A stretch of DNA of 36,329 bases from Catenaria anguillulae PL171 (GCA_002102555.1 MCFL01000240.1:1-36329), one strand, 5' to 3'; shown: positions 21,845 through 32,367, counted from the stretch's first letter. The notes: generated by a model not told the origin, from the letters alone. A program made the numbers and translations.

Positions 21845-24112
21845 ATGACGCGATTTGCCGGCGCTCCTCACACCAACGGATCGCTCCCGCCGGTCACCCC
21901 GACCAGCAGCAGACCACACACGGCTCCGGCCGCCTTTGCACCGGGCGCAGCCATGGCCATGGGGGCACCCATGCTTGCCTCTGCCTTTGAGCCGCCACCT
22001 CCCGAGCTCGTCTACTTTCACGGCGGCTACCACAACCGTCTGCTGCTTGCCCTGCAATCCACGCTGCCCAACGAGATCGACTGGGCCCTTTCCATCCTGC
22101 TCAAGGCCTCGGCCATCGAAGACCGCGAAATCCACCTCATAGCCGTCCCTGGCCTCGTCGACACGCTGATTTCCATGCTCGACCCGATCTTTACGGTCGG
22201 TGCAAGCGACGATCTGTACTTGCACTCGCTGGAATCAACTGCCGTGGATCTCGAGCGCGCGCTCTTCACGCTGCAAATCCTGCGCAATTTCTCATTCACG
22301 CTGGCCAATGCACGGCAACTGGCCTACTCGACCGCCATTCCAACCGTCAGCGTGCGCATTCTCAAGCTGCCCGAGGACATGCCACGAATCATGGAAGCAC
22401 GGCACTTGGCGTTGGACCTGTTTGAAAACATGCTACCCGCAGTTCCCATTCCAAACTGGCACATTCCAGAAAGCTTTGCAGCTCTGGATGCGGGTGACAA
22501 GGATGCGCAAGAGTCGGCTGCGGGTGCGTCTCAGTCCAAGCTCGACTCGACCGACCTGTTGCCGTTGCTCTTTTCGTTTGCATTTTCTCGGGACCGCGCC
22601 TTTGTCATGATGGCACTCAACTCGCTCGCATCGCTCGCCATGAACGATGTGCATCACCGAGGGCTCTTGCACTACTACTCGCCGGCGTTTGCACAACACA
22701 TTGGTGCTTTGCTCACGCTGCACGATCGTGACCTCGCGCTTACGGACCGTGCACTTGAGCTGGTCTACCAATGGACGCTCTACTCGGACTCGCTTGCGCG
22801 CGCTCTGCTCGTCGACCTACCACGGTCTGTCCCATCCACGCTGCTACGCATCGTCAAGGAAAACTCGCCATCGTCGCGGGCATTCGAGGTTGCACCCACG
22901 GCGCCTCCCGCACACGCGTCCGTCACACACCGAGCGCGCCTGACGGCACTCTTCGAATCGCGCCTCGTCTCATTTGCCACCCGTGCCGCACAGCAACTTG
23001 GCATTGAGGGTGCCGACGCCATCGTCAACTCGTCTCCCACCATGATTGTCATTCCTCAACCCCCACCGAACCGTATCGAGCCCCTGCGTGCCCTTGGCTG
23101 GGCTGCGACCTTACTCGACGCAGACCCAACAGCCACCAAGTCTGTCGATCAAGTGTACGCTTCATACACGGAGTACGCCTCTGTCCTCGCCTCGCTCTTG
23201 CCCGACCCAGCCTCGTCCTCGTCGCCAGCAACGACCCCACCACTCCCGGGCATGACCCCGCCGCCGCCGGCGGCCGCACCCACCTCCCCGCCGCTCAATA
23301 TGCACACCATGTACCCAAAGGACAAGCTCATGACCACGCTGACGCACCTCGTCCCGGGCGCACGTGTTGTCAACGGCATCGTGTATGGAATCGCCCTTCG
23401 CCCGTCCCTTTACGCCGTCGCGTCGGCGCCACGCGGGCCCGGGTCGCGCAGACGCACGTCGCCGTCGCTCGCAACCTGTCTTTGGGATGGGTGCACGTAC
23501 CGAGGTGCCGATGTGGCGACCCACGTAGAGGCACAGCATCTCGGGCAATGGGAGAATGGAACCGCCGTGGCCACCACGTGCCCGTGGGCTGGATGCACGT
23601 CGTCAAAACCGCATGGAACAGATGCAAAGACGTGGCGAGCACATTTGATGACACACGTGCCCGTGTCTCATGCCGTCCCTCAGCTCGAGTGGGAGACGGC
23701 CGGACCCGTGCCGCCGTACCCGCATTCAGATATCTTGGCGCACATCAAGATGGAGACCAAGCTGGATCCGGCCGGCGCACCCTTGGTCGCGGCACTCGTG
23801 TTGAGGAACTTGGTCAGGGCCGCAAGAAAGGCCGCAAAGGAAGGCCGGGTTTCGAGCGGCGTTGGCGAGGCAATTGGCGCTGATGGTGCCGGGGCAAGGA
23901 GAGCCTTGGGTAGCATGGCACCACCGGAGGATGTGGCGGCTATGGACGTGGATATCCCGGCCCGGCAACAGCAGCACGTCATGGATGGAGTTTTACCGCT
24001 CGAGTCCATCTATGATGATTTGGTGATTGCAACGGCCATGCAGCCAAGGGTCGGCAGATTTTTGGGAGAAGTGATGGAGGAGCTGTGGGGTCTATGTCGG
24101 GACGACGAGTGA
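21845..24112 (+). CDS. Rsc9/ARID2-like chromatin-remodelling subunit without an ARID domain
   Basis: A single exon of 755 aa. After ~47 low-complexity residues comes an armadillo-like region whose start is diagnostic (NRLLLALQSTLPNEIDWALS, then VPGLVDTLISML) and matches the segment after ARID in ARID2 and fungal Rsc9. Residues ~430-530 resemble the RFX-like part (VDQVYASYTEYASVL, then MYPKDKLMTTLTHLVPGARV and NGIVYGIALRPSLY). Two C2H2-like fingers follow at about 545-565 (CLWDGCTYRGADVATHVEAQ) and 579-604 (CPWAGC to HLMTH). Such proteins belong to RSC/PBAF-type nucleosome remodellers in the nucleus. No ARID is visible in this frame or upstream. An open frame extends 99 bases further 5' without an ATG, so the first Met (MTRFAGAPHTNGS) was used. 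It is convergent with the LEKR1-like gene. Confidence 0.7.
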   Translation: MTRFAGAPHTNGSLPPVTPTSSRPHTAPAAFAPGAAMAMGAPMLASAFEPPPPELVYFHGGYHNRLLLALQSTLPNEIDWALSILLKASAIEDREIHLIAVPGLVDTLISMLDPIFTVGASDDLYLHSLESTAVDLERALFTLQILRNFSFTLANARQLAYSTAIPTVSVRILKLPEDMPRIMEARHLALDLFENMLPAVPIPNWHIPESFAALDAGDKDAQESAAGASQSKLDSTDLLPLLFSFAFSRDRAFVMMALNSLASLAMNDVHHRGLLHYYSPAFAQHIGALLTLHDRDLALTDRALELVYQWTLYSDSLARALLVDLPRSVPSTLLRIVKENSPSSRAFEVAPTAPPAHASVTHRARLTALFESRLVSFATRAAQQLGIEGADAIVNSSPTMIVIPQPPPNRIEPLRALGWAATLLDADPTATKSVDQVYASYTEYASVLASLLPDPASSSSPATTPPLPGMTPPPPAAAPTSPPLNMHTMYPKDKLMTTLTHLVPGARVVNGIVYGIALRPSLYAVASAPRGPGSRRRTSPSLATCLWDGCTYRGADVATHVEAQHLGQWENGTAVATTCPWAGCTSSKPHGTDAKTWRAHLMTHVPVSHAVPQLEWETAGPVPPYPHSDILAHIKMETKLDPAGAPLVAALVLRNLVRAARKAAKEGRVSSGVGEAIGADGAGARRALGSMAPPEDVAAMDVDIPARQQQHVMDGVLPLESIYDDLVIATAMQPRVGRFLGEVMEELWGLCRDDE

Positions 24113-24313
24113 GTCAGCCCCACGTGTTGCAATGTCGTGTCCTTGTTCTTCTCTCGTCGTGCGACCTATCTATCTAACCCCTTTTTGTTGAAATTTGCAC
24201 CTTAATCCTTTGGTTTTGTTGCTTGTTGTTCTTTCATATATTTAAATGATATTTTTACAAGGAATTGGTCAGTCTATTAATGAGAACAACAACATGAGCA
24301 ATCTCTTTAGCGT

Positions 24314-26692
24314 TTAACGACCCAGCGCGCGGATCTTGCGGCTCTTTTTGGCCGAGGCCTTCTCGAGCTTGGATTCAAAATACGCCTCGAATCCACCTGC
24401 ACCACCATCAGATGGACGATCATTGGCGGGACTGGCGACTGCTGCCGCTCGTGACGGCGTATCGGTCCTTGGTGACACTGCACCGCCCCGATTCAAACTC
24501 GCCGTGCTTCCAGCAACGCTGCTGGCCCCGCTACGAAACGCGTCGAGTTGCTCAATCAACTTGAGCCGTTCCTCACACTCGTCGCGTACAGTTTCCTTGA
24601 GCGCCACGATTTCTTCCTCTAGCTGCCGTTTGGTTTCCGTCCACTGCAATTGAGAAGCTTGCTTGGACTGAACCTCGCGCAGAACTTTGTGCCGCTCGAG
24701 CTCGAGCTCGCTGATGCGCAACTTGCATTGCTCGAGTTCTATGATGTGCTGCTCAGTCGCAGCGTTGTGGCGGCGTTTGAGCTCATCGAGAGCAGCAAGT
24801 GCCGAGCGCTACACACAAGAGCAACATGTGGTGAGGTCAGCCACCCGACAGTTGAGTGAGCAAGGCAAAATGTCACACCTTTTCCTGCTCTAAAACACGG
24901 CTCCTGTCATGTAGCCGCTTGACATCCTCCATCCCTTCAGCCGCCCGGTTTTTCATCGCATCCATCTCTTTCTGCAACTTGCGCGCCTGCTCTTTGGCCG
25001 CTTGTTCCGCCTCCTGTATCTGCTTCAAGGCCACACGCGTTGCCGCCAAATCCTTTTCCAGTTCGCCAACGACCACTGCGCTCTCCTGCTTGCACTCTTG
25101 CTCGCGTTGGTTCTGGGCCGCTACCAACTTTTCCTGAAATGACGCTTGCAGCTGAACTAGCCGGTTTTGGTGGGCGGCAACAGTGTCGACACGCTCGGCT
25201 TCCATTTGCCTCATCCGTTGTTCAAGCGCAACGTTTTTGATTCGGAGGTCGTCAATGAGTTTCTATAGTCCACCATATCGGAACAGTGAATATTGGTCCT
25301 GATGAATGTGGGAATAGTGGAAAAGGGGCACCTCACGAGACGCCTGCGAGCTCGTTTGGGCGGCCCGGGCATCTGCCAACGTCCGCTCCACCTCTGTGCG
25401 CAGTTGCCGCTCTGCATCGAGTTGAGAGGTAATTTTTCGCGCGTTTTCGAGCGAACTTTCGAGTTCTCGATGAACGGCTTGGAGGGTAGCGGTGAGGGAC
25501 GCCTCCTTTGCCTTCCAAGTGTCGGTGGAGATTTGTAGTGCTTGGCGTTCCTCGTTGAGCTTAGCCGAGTATTGCGCCGCTGTGGATTCCATATCTGCAA
25601 CAACAACAGCCGTATTGGAATCTTCAAGGGATGTCAAGATAACCAACCAAAGTGCGAACCTGCCACGCGCTGACGCTCGACGCTGAGTTCAGCATCTGCC
25701 TTGTTTTTGGCTTCGGTCATCTGCCTGACGTTGTGCTGTCTGGAAATGCATGGTTAAAGGATGTCTCGGAAAGTCAAGTTGAATCAAGGATAATCACCTA
25801 CGACTGGGCGACTTGAAGAGCGAGGTCGTCGACTTGAGAGCGGAGGACAGTGTTTTGCTCCTCAAACTCTTGACTTAGTTTGAGGTTTGATTCTCGAACC
25901 CGATCCGCGATTTGCGCCTCGACCAGCACATTGGCATGGGTTTGCACATGGATGAGCGATTCCTTGACTGATGTCCGAAGCAGCCGAAGACTAGCCAAAA
26001 CAGGCAATGTGTCAATTCTTGCATGCACGGCACGGTCATTACCAAGCGCACCTTGACACAGTTTCTCGCTTCAACCCGTCCACCTCTTGCTTGAGGACAC
26101 GTATGGTCCCACTCGACTTGCGGATAAGGGCCTGAGAACGAAGCAATCGGCTCGAAATTGCCTGCAAGTCTTGCGTTGTTTGATCCTGCAGCAGGCAGGC
26201 TTGTCAGATACACGACGAAAACCGTTCAGCAATGCAACTCGAGCGTACCAATCGCCGCTCACTCAGCTGGTATTTGAGCTTCCACTGCGCCGTAGACTCT
26301 TGCAACAGCTGGTTTATTCCATGTTGCTCCTCCAAGCTGGCACGAAATCCTTGACTCTGCTCCTCGGCCATTCGAACCCGCTCGAGTAGCCCTGGCCGTT
26401 CTTCTGCGTATTGCTGTCGTAATCTCTGGTTAAATTGACGTCGACTCGGCGACGTGGCCACGAGAATTCAAACCTTTCGCGCCTCCAGTTCCTTTTCCAG
26501 GGTTGCGAATTCTCGTTGCAGCGCCTCCATTCGTGACAGCAGCAAGTAGGACACACCACAAAACCGACACGCTGTTTCGCCTTCGGACATGGCAATGATC
26601 TCGGCGGGTAGCGGGAGCTGACGGCCGGCATGGCCGGATTGGTCGGCTGGAGCATCCGTTGGGTTCATTTGCATGCCTTCTTTTGATTCCAT
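24314..26692 (-). CDS. LEKR1: LEKR1-like coiled-coil protein with N-terminal CxxC motif
   Basis: Eight exons on the minus strand: 26692-26474, 26425-26249, 26185-26052, 25990-25802, 25739-25660, 25594-25332, 25262-24879 and 24808-24314. They sum to 647 codons (646 aa), all phases matching. The N-terminus, LPLPAEIIAMSEGETACRF followed by CGVSYLLLSRMEAL, matches the C-x2-C-G-V-S-Y-L opening of the leucine-, glutamate- and lysine-rich protein 1 family, whose usual length is close to 700 aa. Most of the rest is predicted coiled coil rich in Leu, Glu, Gln, Arg and Lys, ending in a basic KKSRKIRALGR. Function of the family is poorly known; a ciliary or centrosomal role is only inferred from coiled-coil content and distribution. 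Intron 5 could use an acceptor 27 bases earlier. An in-frame upstream Met (MCELATRDVL) exists but is less likely. Confidence 0.75.
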
Positions 26693-26892
26693 TGCGTGGT
26701 ACAGAGCTGATATGATATGAGCTAGGACACTCCTCCCGCGTTTTCGCTTTCGTGGGAAGCGGACTCGACGACGCGGCAACACATCACGTGTCGCCAGCTC
26801 GCACATTTCCAAGTCGAGTGAATGGGAGGGGCAGTGAGTGAGGTTGGCCACAATCGTTGGAGCCAAGAATGCAGCCGTAAATCATCACCTCA
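26693..26892. promoter_or_regulatory. Bidirectional promoter region of LEKR1-like and DTWD1
   Basis: Only 200 bp separate the two divergent start codons, so both core promoters must overlap or lie back to back. No TATA element is evident. Confidence 0.5.
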
Positions 26893-27867
26893 ATGCATTC
26901 AACCATTGCTATGGCATCTCTATTCGAAGTCGACGATCTTGCTCACCTGTTTCCCGATGACGACTCGACGGATGCCCTTGCCGGCGCCAACCCGGACCAG
27001 TCCATGAGTCTTGACGCCTCGGAATCGGACGAGGAAGAAATCGTGCTCGCCACGGAACTGCCTCATAAGGACCTGGTCATTTCGCCAACGGCGCCGCTAC
27101 TCGAATGCAACCGAAAGCGGTGTCCGACATGTCGTGACAAGTGCCGATACTACTGCCCGCAATGCCTGGTTCCTCGCGGGCCAGCAACGCCTCCAACGCT
27201 TCCGCCACTGCCTTGGACGTACGATGTATTCAAGCACAACCAGGAACGCAAGGGCAAGTCGACCGCATTGCACGTCAAGGTGCTTTGCCCACACGAATCC
27301 AATGTTTGGACGTACCCGCAAGATGTGGAGCGCTACACTGCTCAGGCCGACCCAGAAAAAACCCTGGTCCTGTACCCGAGCGCACGTGCACAGCCCATCT
27401 CTGCGATTGACCCGAGCTCCTTCACACACATTGTTGTGCTGGATGGCACTTGGTACCAAGCCCATCAAATGGCACGCGACACGCCCCTGCTGCAAGATTC
27501 CCGGGTCCGCCATGTGTCGTTTGCGTCGCCGCCGCAGACAAAGTTTTGGCGGCATCAGCAAAAGGGTGGGGATCATTTGGCCACGATTGAGGCCATGTGG
27601 TGGCTTGTCCGGGAGTTTATGGTCGCACACCGGCCGAGCGAGGATCATCATCGGTACGATGACTTGCTGTGGTACTTTACGTTTACGTATCAGCGGATTT
27701 TGGGCGAGTATTTGATCAAGGAGGAGCGCAAGTTGACACGGCAGATGAAGGGCCAGTTTCGCACGGCCGTGTTTCGGGCGAGGGCAAAGGGCGAGGTTGT
27801 GCGGAAGGAGGATGTGGTCAAGGGTAAAAAAACGCAGGAAATTGCCCATGATCATGATGACAAGTAA
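26893..27867 (+). CDS. DTWD1: DTW-domain tRNA-uridine aminocarboxypropyltransferase
   Basis: A single-exon gene of 324 aa. The family transfers the 3-amino-3-carboxypropyl group of S-adenosylmethionine to uridines in tRNA; DTWD1 makes acp3U at position 20. The signature DTW segment is LDGTWYQAHQM, preceded by the SAM-site region LVLYPSARAQPI. A Cys cluster of zinc-ribbon type (KRCPTCRDKC then YYCPQCLVP) lies at about residues 75-95. The C-terminal helices (TIEAMWWLVREFM and DLLWYFTFTYQRI) are also family-typical. The first ~60 residues are acidic and probably disordered. Length matches animal DTWD1 (about 300 aa). A second Met six codons in (MASLFEVDDL) is an alternative start. It ends 93 bases from the stop of the convergent neighbour. 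Confidence 0.92.
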   Translation: MHSTIAMASLFEVDDLAHLFPDDDSTDALAGANPDQSMSLDASESDEEEIVLATELPHKDLVISPTAPLLECNRKRCPTCRDKCRYYCPQCLVPRGPATPPTLPPLPWTYDVFKHNQERKGKSTALHVKVLCPHESNVWTYPQDVERYTAQADPEKTLVLYPSARAQPISAIDPSSFTHIVVLDGTWYQAHQMARDTPLLQDSRVRHVSFASPPQTKFWRHQQKGGDHLATIEAMWWLVREFMVAHRPSEDHHRYDDLLWYFTFTYQRILGEYLIKEERKLTRQMKGQFRTAVFRARAKGEVVRKEDVVKGKKTQEIAHDHDDK

Positions 27868-27960
27868 CAATGTGTACTGTACTCTTCAAGCATGTACTCG
27901 CATTGAATTGCAATACCCCGTAGATGTATGTACACATCGACACTCTTGTTTTTCACGAAC

Positions 27961-28922
27961 TTACAAATACATGGGATGGAACTTTGCGGCCTGCTCAGCT
28001 CCCAATGCCTCTGCCTTCTTTGCCACGGCATCCACATTGATTTTCACCTCTGCACCGAGCTCGGCTTGGATCGCCGCCGACCACTCCTTCATGGCCGCCA
28101 ACGTCACCTCGGGCGCCCCACGCACGTGAGGCAAGTACAGCGCGACCACGGACGCAGGCAGTGACGCCAGAGTGCCTTGGACCAGGGCTGCCGCCGACAA
28201 GTCTGCCAAGGTCATGGGCGCAGGCATGGTTGGGGCAATGTGCTTTGGCGACGACCCTGAAGTGAGTGTGAAGAGGTGGTTACGCAAAGCGAGCACGCGC
28301 GCGCAATCGTCATCCATGTCGTAGCGGACCGTGCGCGGAAGGGTGTTGAGTGAGCCCGAGGTCAGTGCCAGGATGCGCTTGGGTTTCGTGGCAGAAACGA
28401 GTGACGTGATGAGGGCAGTGTGCAACTCGGCAGGGAAAGTGGTGAGCGTGTCAAGCGAAACGGATGCGATTGCAGCGGTCGTGACGAGGTGGACGGGGAG
28501 GGCAGACGTGATGGGATCCGAGGAGCGGTTGGCTGCATACGGCTGTGATCCAATTTTGTGGTTTGTCAGTTCGTGTCCGCCACGTCATTCAGTCACGTCC
28601 AGTGCGCATGGGCGAACCTGAGGGTAAGATACGCGCAGCTCGCCCAGCTTTGGTGCGGGTTTGCCCGTATTCAAGGATTCAGCAAAGGCGCGGGTCAAAG
28701 TGGCCGCGAGCGAGTCGACAGCGATAATGAGGGTCGTGATGGATGGCAGAGTGGCCGCGACGGATGCAGCGGTCCACGGAAAGATGGTCGTTGGATCAAC
28801 CTTGGGCTGGGTCGCAGCTTGTGACGTCGGGTCCGCGGACTGTGCTTCGGGGCCCTCAAACTCGTCATCGTACAGGAGCGGGACGGAGCGCCCTTTGCGC
28901 CGAGATCTTCAAGCAAGCTCAT
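27961..28922 (-). CDS. PSMG1: Proteasome assembly chaperone 1-like protein
   Basis: The 3' exon 28542-27961 and a 5' exon ending at 28618 join in phase 0 across a 75-bp intron (SYPQ then PYAANRSSDP). The region LIIAVDSLAATLTRAFAES and the segment LADLSAAALVQGTLASLPAS, VVALYLPHVR, VTLAAMKEWSAAI resemble PAC1/PSMG1, which with PAC2 scaffolds assembly of the 20S alpha ring. The N-terminus is not settled. The best ATG (28922, MSLLEDLGAKG) is one frame off from the following protein-like RSVPLLYDDEFEG. Either one base is missing near 28890, or a 56-bp intron (GTACGA to CACAAG) removes that segment. Subfamily assignment is by pattern only and moderate. It is tail-to-tail with DTWD1. Confidence 0.5.
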
Positions 28923-29392
28923 GGTGTTGGTGCGGAAATCGTCTTGATGGATTTTCTTTAAATTCCGACAATCAAATTTGTTGCGGACGACGGACGCCAA
29001 ACACCAAGGGGCGAACGTCGATCCACCTACCTTACACGATCACATGAGGAAGGATTGTCCACTTTATGTCCGCTGCTTCCATCCTATCCCATTCATCTTG
29101 CCATCCAAGAGAGCCATAAATCCCCCTTCGCTCTCAGGCCATTCAATCTGCCACGATGTTTGTGATCACGCACTGCCTTCGCAACCCCCTCACCATGGCA
29201 AGTCGATCAGTCGAGTCGCTGCTGCCTTTCGTCACGGTAATGTATCGGGTCAGCCCAGGTCCACCATGGGCTCGCTCGCGTCCCTGTTCGTTTCAATCTT
29301 TCCAATGCAGGCTTTCCGCGCCATCTTCAGTACCATTTTCCAGCGCCACCCAACGAATCTACCCCGCGGTTGACCACTCATCTCCAAAGACA
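28923..29392. other. Divergent intergenic region
   Basis: About 470 bp between the PSMG1-like gene (-) and the small gene at 29393 (+). A GTAAGGTAGGTGG-type donor-like string on the minus strand near 29030 could mark a 5'-UTR intron of the PSMG1-like gene. Nothing else definite. Confidence 0.4.
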
Positions 29393-29931
29393 ATGAACCC
29401 AACCGAATCCCACCAAGACGACTCGACAACCGTCCGCCTCCCTGCCACCAATGCGATCCCAGAAGAAGCCATGGCCTGGTTCAAGCAGCACAACCACAAG
29501 CCACGCTCATCCGACCTCAACCGCGAGTTTCTCAAAGTGCTCGCCAACCTGGGCCTAAACGGGCCGCCGATGGTCTGACTGGCGAGCAAATACTCCAGCG
29601 CAAGCGATTGAAGGCGGAATTTTCCAAGGCGGCTGCGATCAACTTTGCGAAAAAGTCCAAGCGACTCGTTTTCTTGCAAAAGCTGTGCAAGCGATACGAC
29701 GTCAAGATTGGCGCCACGCAAGACGAGTGCATTGAGCAACTGGACAAGCTCTACGTCAACATTCACGATGCAGTGTTGACCGACGGGAACAAAAAGACGT
29801 TTGAATCGCTCGAAGCGTTTTTGGATGACGTCAAGCGGAGGACCTTTTCGAAAGAGTCAGCAAAGGAGCTGGGATTGCGGGTGTTTTTGAAGCATGTTGG
29901 GAATAGGATGGAGAGCGGTAATTGTACATAA
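29393..29931 (+). CDS. Small Lys-rich hypothetical protein
   Basis: Two exons, 29393-29536 and 29599-29931, join in phase 0 across a 62-bp intron (donor GTGCTC, acceptor CTCCAG) to give 158 aa. The intron is inferred because the frame of exon 1 would stop at 29576 while the adjacent frame continues with strong coding character. The product is helical and basic: EEAMAWFKQHNHKPRSSDLN, NFAKKSKRLVFLQKLCKRYD and TFESLEAFLDDVKRR. I do not recognise a family. No signal peptide or membrane segment is present, so a cytosolic or nuclear protein is likely. The alternative to the intron is a frame break. Confidence 0.5.
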
Positions 29932-30360
29932 CTATCTGTAACCCGAGGTGCTACCGGCGAGGTCTGTCCTATTAGGCCGTTTCAAGAAATGCTTTGCGTT
30001 TGTACGCTGGTCCATTGGAAGGGCGCGAGAAGTGCGAACAAGATAATGTGCTCAACAACTGAAGAAAAGGGTATGAACGCCAGCTCTCCATGACCCAGGA
30101 CCCATGATGAAACAGCGAAGAGAAAAAATGGCAGATGTCTTGTTGTCTGCACCTACTTATTTAAAACCAGCCAATTGATGGCAGAAGAAAGAATCGCTTG
30201 ATAATGAGCAAGGATCGAGAGACTGGTGGGTGCAAACACGATCTCCGCGCAAGTAATCACAACCCCGTTCCATTCTCGGCAATGCAAACATAAGGCGCCA
30301 AGTCATCCAAAACGCTCTATGGAGTATCCCCCATCATTTTGGCCGGCATCGCGCTGAACC
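29932..30360. other. Intergenic region upstream of the 7TM gene
   Basis: About 430 bp with no coding frame. The sequence is AT-richer than its surroundings and probably contains the 3' UTR of the small gene and the promoter of the 7TM gene. Confidence 0.5.
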
Positions 30361-31654
30361 ATGTCTCTCACTGTGGATCAACTTGCGACTCTGGACACAC
30401 TTGTCCGCACAACAGCCTCACTTGGCCTCATCGGTAACCTGACAATCCTATTTGACCACTTTCGGCGGTGGGAAAGATCCGCAACTCTGCGTCCCGAATC
30501 ATTGCCTGGGGATGCCTGGCGTCGACGCTGTCCACCCTTACTTTCCTGTGCGCCCGATCATTCATCCCGGCACGGGGTCAGCCGCCAAGCACAGCATGTT
30601 TGATTCAGGCCACCGTTCAGCAGTATGCAATCCATGCATCGCATGTTTGGTTTGTGTTTCAAACCATCAACATCTTTCTTGTCATGTGGGCAAAGGTGTC
30701 GCTGGAAAAGATTCAAAAGATGGAGCCGCTGTACCACGCCCTTGCATGGACTGTGCCACTGCTTTCGACGTTCGGGCCGATTGCCAAGTATCCGATCCAC
30801 AGTTTCTACGGTGACGCTGGGCTGTGGTGCTGGATCGGGCCGGCTTATGGTCAGTACCGGGTCTACCTGAGTATCATGGGTGGTATGTGACACATCACCG
30901 AGCTTGTTGACAGGGCACTTTGAGGACGATAGAACTAACGACGGGCCATGAATTCCGAAACCGAATGAGATATGGGTCATCATTGGCTTCAGCTCATTCT
31001 GTTACATCTTTATTTGGTGGAGTCTGCAGAGTGACCTTCGCAACGCCCGGTACGGCACACTTCTCCTCTTCCAATTGTCATTCCACAGGTATCCTCAACT
31101 ATGGGCGTATCTGTGTGCATAACTTGCACGATACATGTAGGCCCGGCTCGGCACTGAGCGCCATTTCCAACAATGACAACAGCCTCAGGAGCTCTACTCG
31201 TCTGCGCGCAGAAGCTCTATTTGCCATCAAAACCGGCGCATTTATGATCACCTACATCTTCACCTACTCTGGTGCCAGCGCCAACCGCATTCATGCCCTG
31301 GTCCAGTCCGCCATCCCCCTTTTGGGTGATTGCCTGGCAAGGAATCACCATGACGGGCATTGGGATCTGGAACCTGGTCACGTATTTTGCCATTCCATAC
31401 TTGCTCAAGCGAGCGCGGTTGCGTGGCAAAGGGGTTAGCCGGTCAGCAAAATCGGCCACTGGGATCGTGATGGCTGCCGCGGGTCACGATTGCTTGCATC
31501 CTACTCGGCAACTCGAAGTGCTTCAATGGCAATGATTGTGGGGTCAGATCAAGCAGGTGGAGAGGCAAGCAAGGCCGCAGTCATCAACGGCAAGGAGCAG
31601 GCGCGCAGTAGCCAGAGTGCTGCCCTCAGGACGGCGACTTATTGTGATGAATGA
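30361..31654 (+). CDS. cAMP-receptor-like seven-transmembrane protein, frames interrupted
   Basis: Membrane segments appear in order in three frames: TM1 SLGLIGNLTILFDHFRR; TM2-4 RIIAWGCLASTLSTLTFLC, VWFVFQTINIFLVMWAK, YHALAWTVPLLSTFG; a Cys/Trp-rich loop (GLWCWIGPAYGQYRVYL); TM5 EIWVIIGFSSFCYIFIWWSL; TM6 AIKTGAFMITYIFTYS with the SANRI motif; TM7 FWVIAWQGITMTGIGIWNLV. This is the pattern of class E (Dictyostelium cAMP receptor-like) GPCRs. A tail frame ending QSAALRTATYCDE stops at 31654. One intron near 31056-31136 is likely. Other joins need a one-base shift near 30476, 31316 and 31488, and the TM4-TM5 link meets a stop near 30949. Either the gene is decaying or the sequence has base-count errors. 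The plasma-membrane sensing role is inferred from family. Confidence 0.55.
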
Positions 31655-31911
31655 ACCTCGGCTGGCCGCGATAAAAAAGCATTAGCAATAGGTATTTGGA
31701 GCCTAGGGACTGCTTTAGAGCACATCATGCCATCGCTTTTGATACCTTGCCACTCGGCTATCCATTGCTTTTCGAATGCTTTCTTCTCCCCTGCCCTCTC
31801 TTTGTTGCCCAATCTCCAGCTCACCAGGCTTGTCCTAGCTTACTGTCACTTCGCTTGTCATCGCGCTCGTGCGAATATGTATCGCATGACCTGCAAAAAT
31901 GAACGAGACCT

Positions 31912-32233
31912 GTGACGACATGTGCAATCACCTTCCTGATCACTTGGAATTACTCTATCATATGCAACAAGCACACGCCAGCCACCACAAACCTCCACCA
32001 AGAGCTTCTTGTGCTTTACAAGTATGTATTACACGACGTGAACGGGTCCCACCGCCAGAGCTTCAGTCCGCGGCAACGCGACTTAGAAGCGCCGTGTGTT
32101 GAGGACGCGGTTCGCGGGCAACGTCAAGCGCCAAATGCTTGACTGGTCCACGGCGAGGAATTTGGGTCTGTGTGTGTTTTTTGAAGCATTTACCTATGTA
32201 ACGATGAGCGTGATGAAGATTGCATTGTTGTGA
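31912..32233 (+). pseudogene. Possible RGS-like fragment downstream of the 7TM gene
   Basis: One frame reads TTNLHQELLVLYKYVLHDVN and a second, one base shifted, reads RTRFAGNVKRQMLDWSTARN then VFFEAFTYVTMSVM before a stop. Their order and spacing recall the middle and end of a regulator-of-G-protein-signalling domain (a Tyr-x2-Tyr/Val helix, then a Phe/Met-Leu-Asp segment). The match is weak and the frames do not join, so this may be a decayed gene, part of the upstream receptor gene, or chance. The adjacent 31655-31911 and 32234-32367 show nothing definite. Confidence 0.22.
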
Positions 32234-32367
32234 GCACAGTACCATTATCTTTGGCGGTTTTCATATTGGTACAACACCTCCTAGGACGGATTCAACAACC
32301 CAATTATGCTCTGCAACAGGTTTGACACAAAGACTTCAAGACATCCACGTCCTCGTACCACACACCG

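Noticed and set aside
31270-31345. A 70-bp intron removing the SANRI region of the 7TM gene
   Set aside because: Phases allow it, but it would delete conserved TM6-TM7 residues that are present in the sequence.
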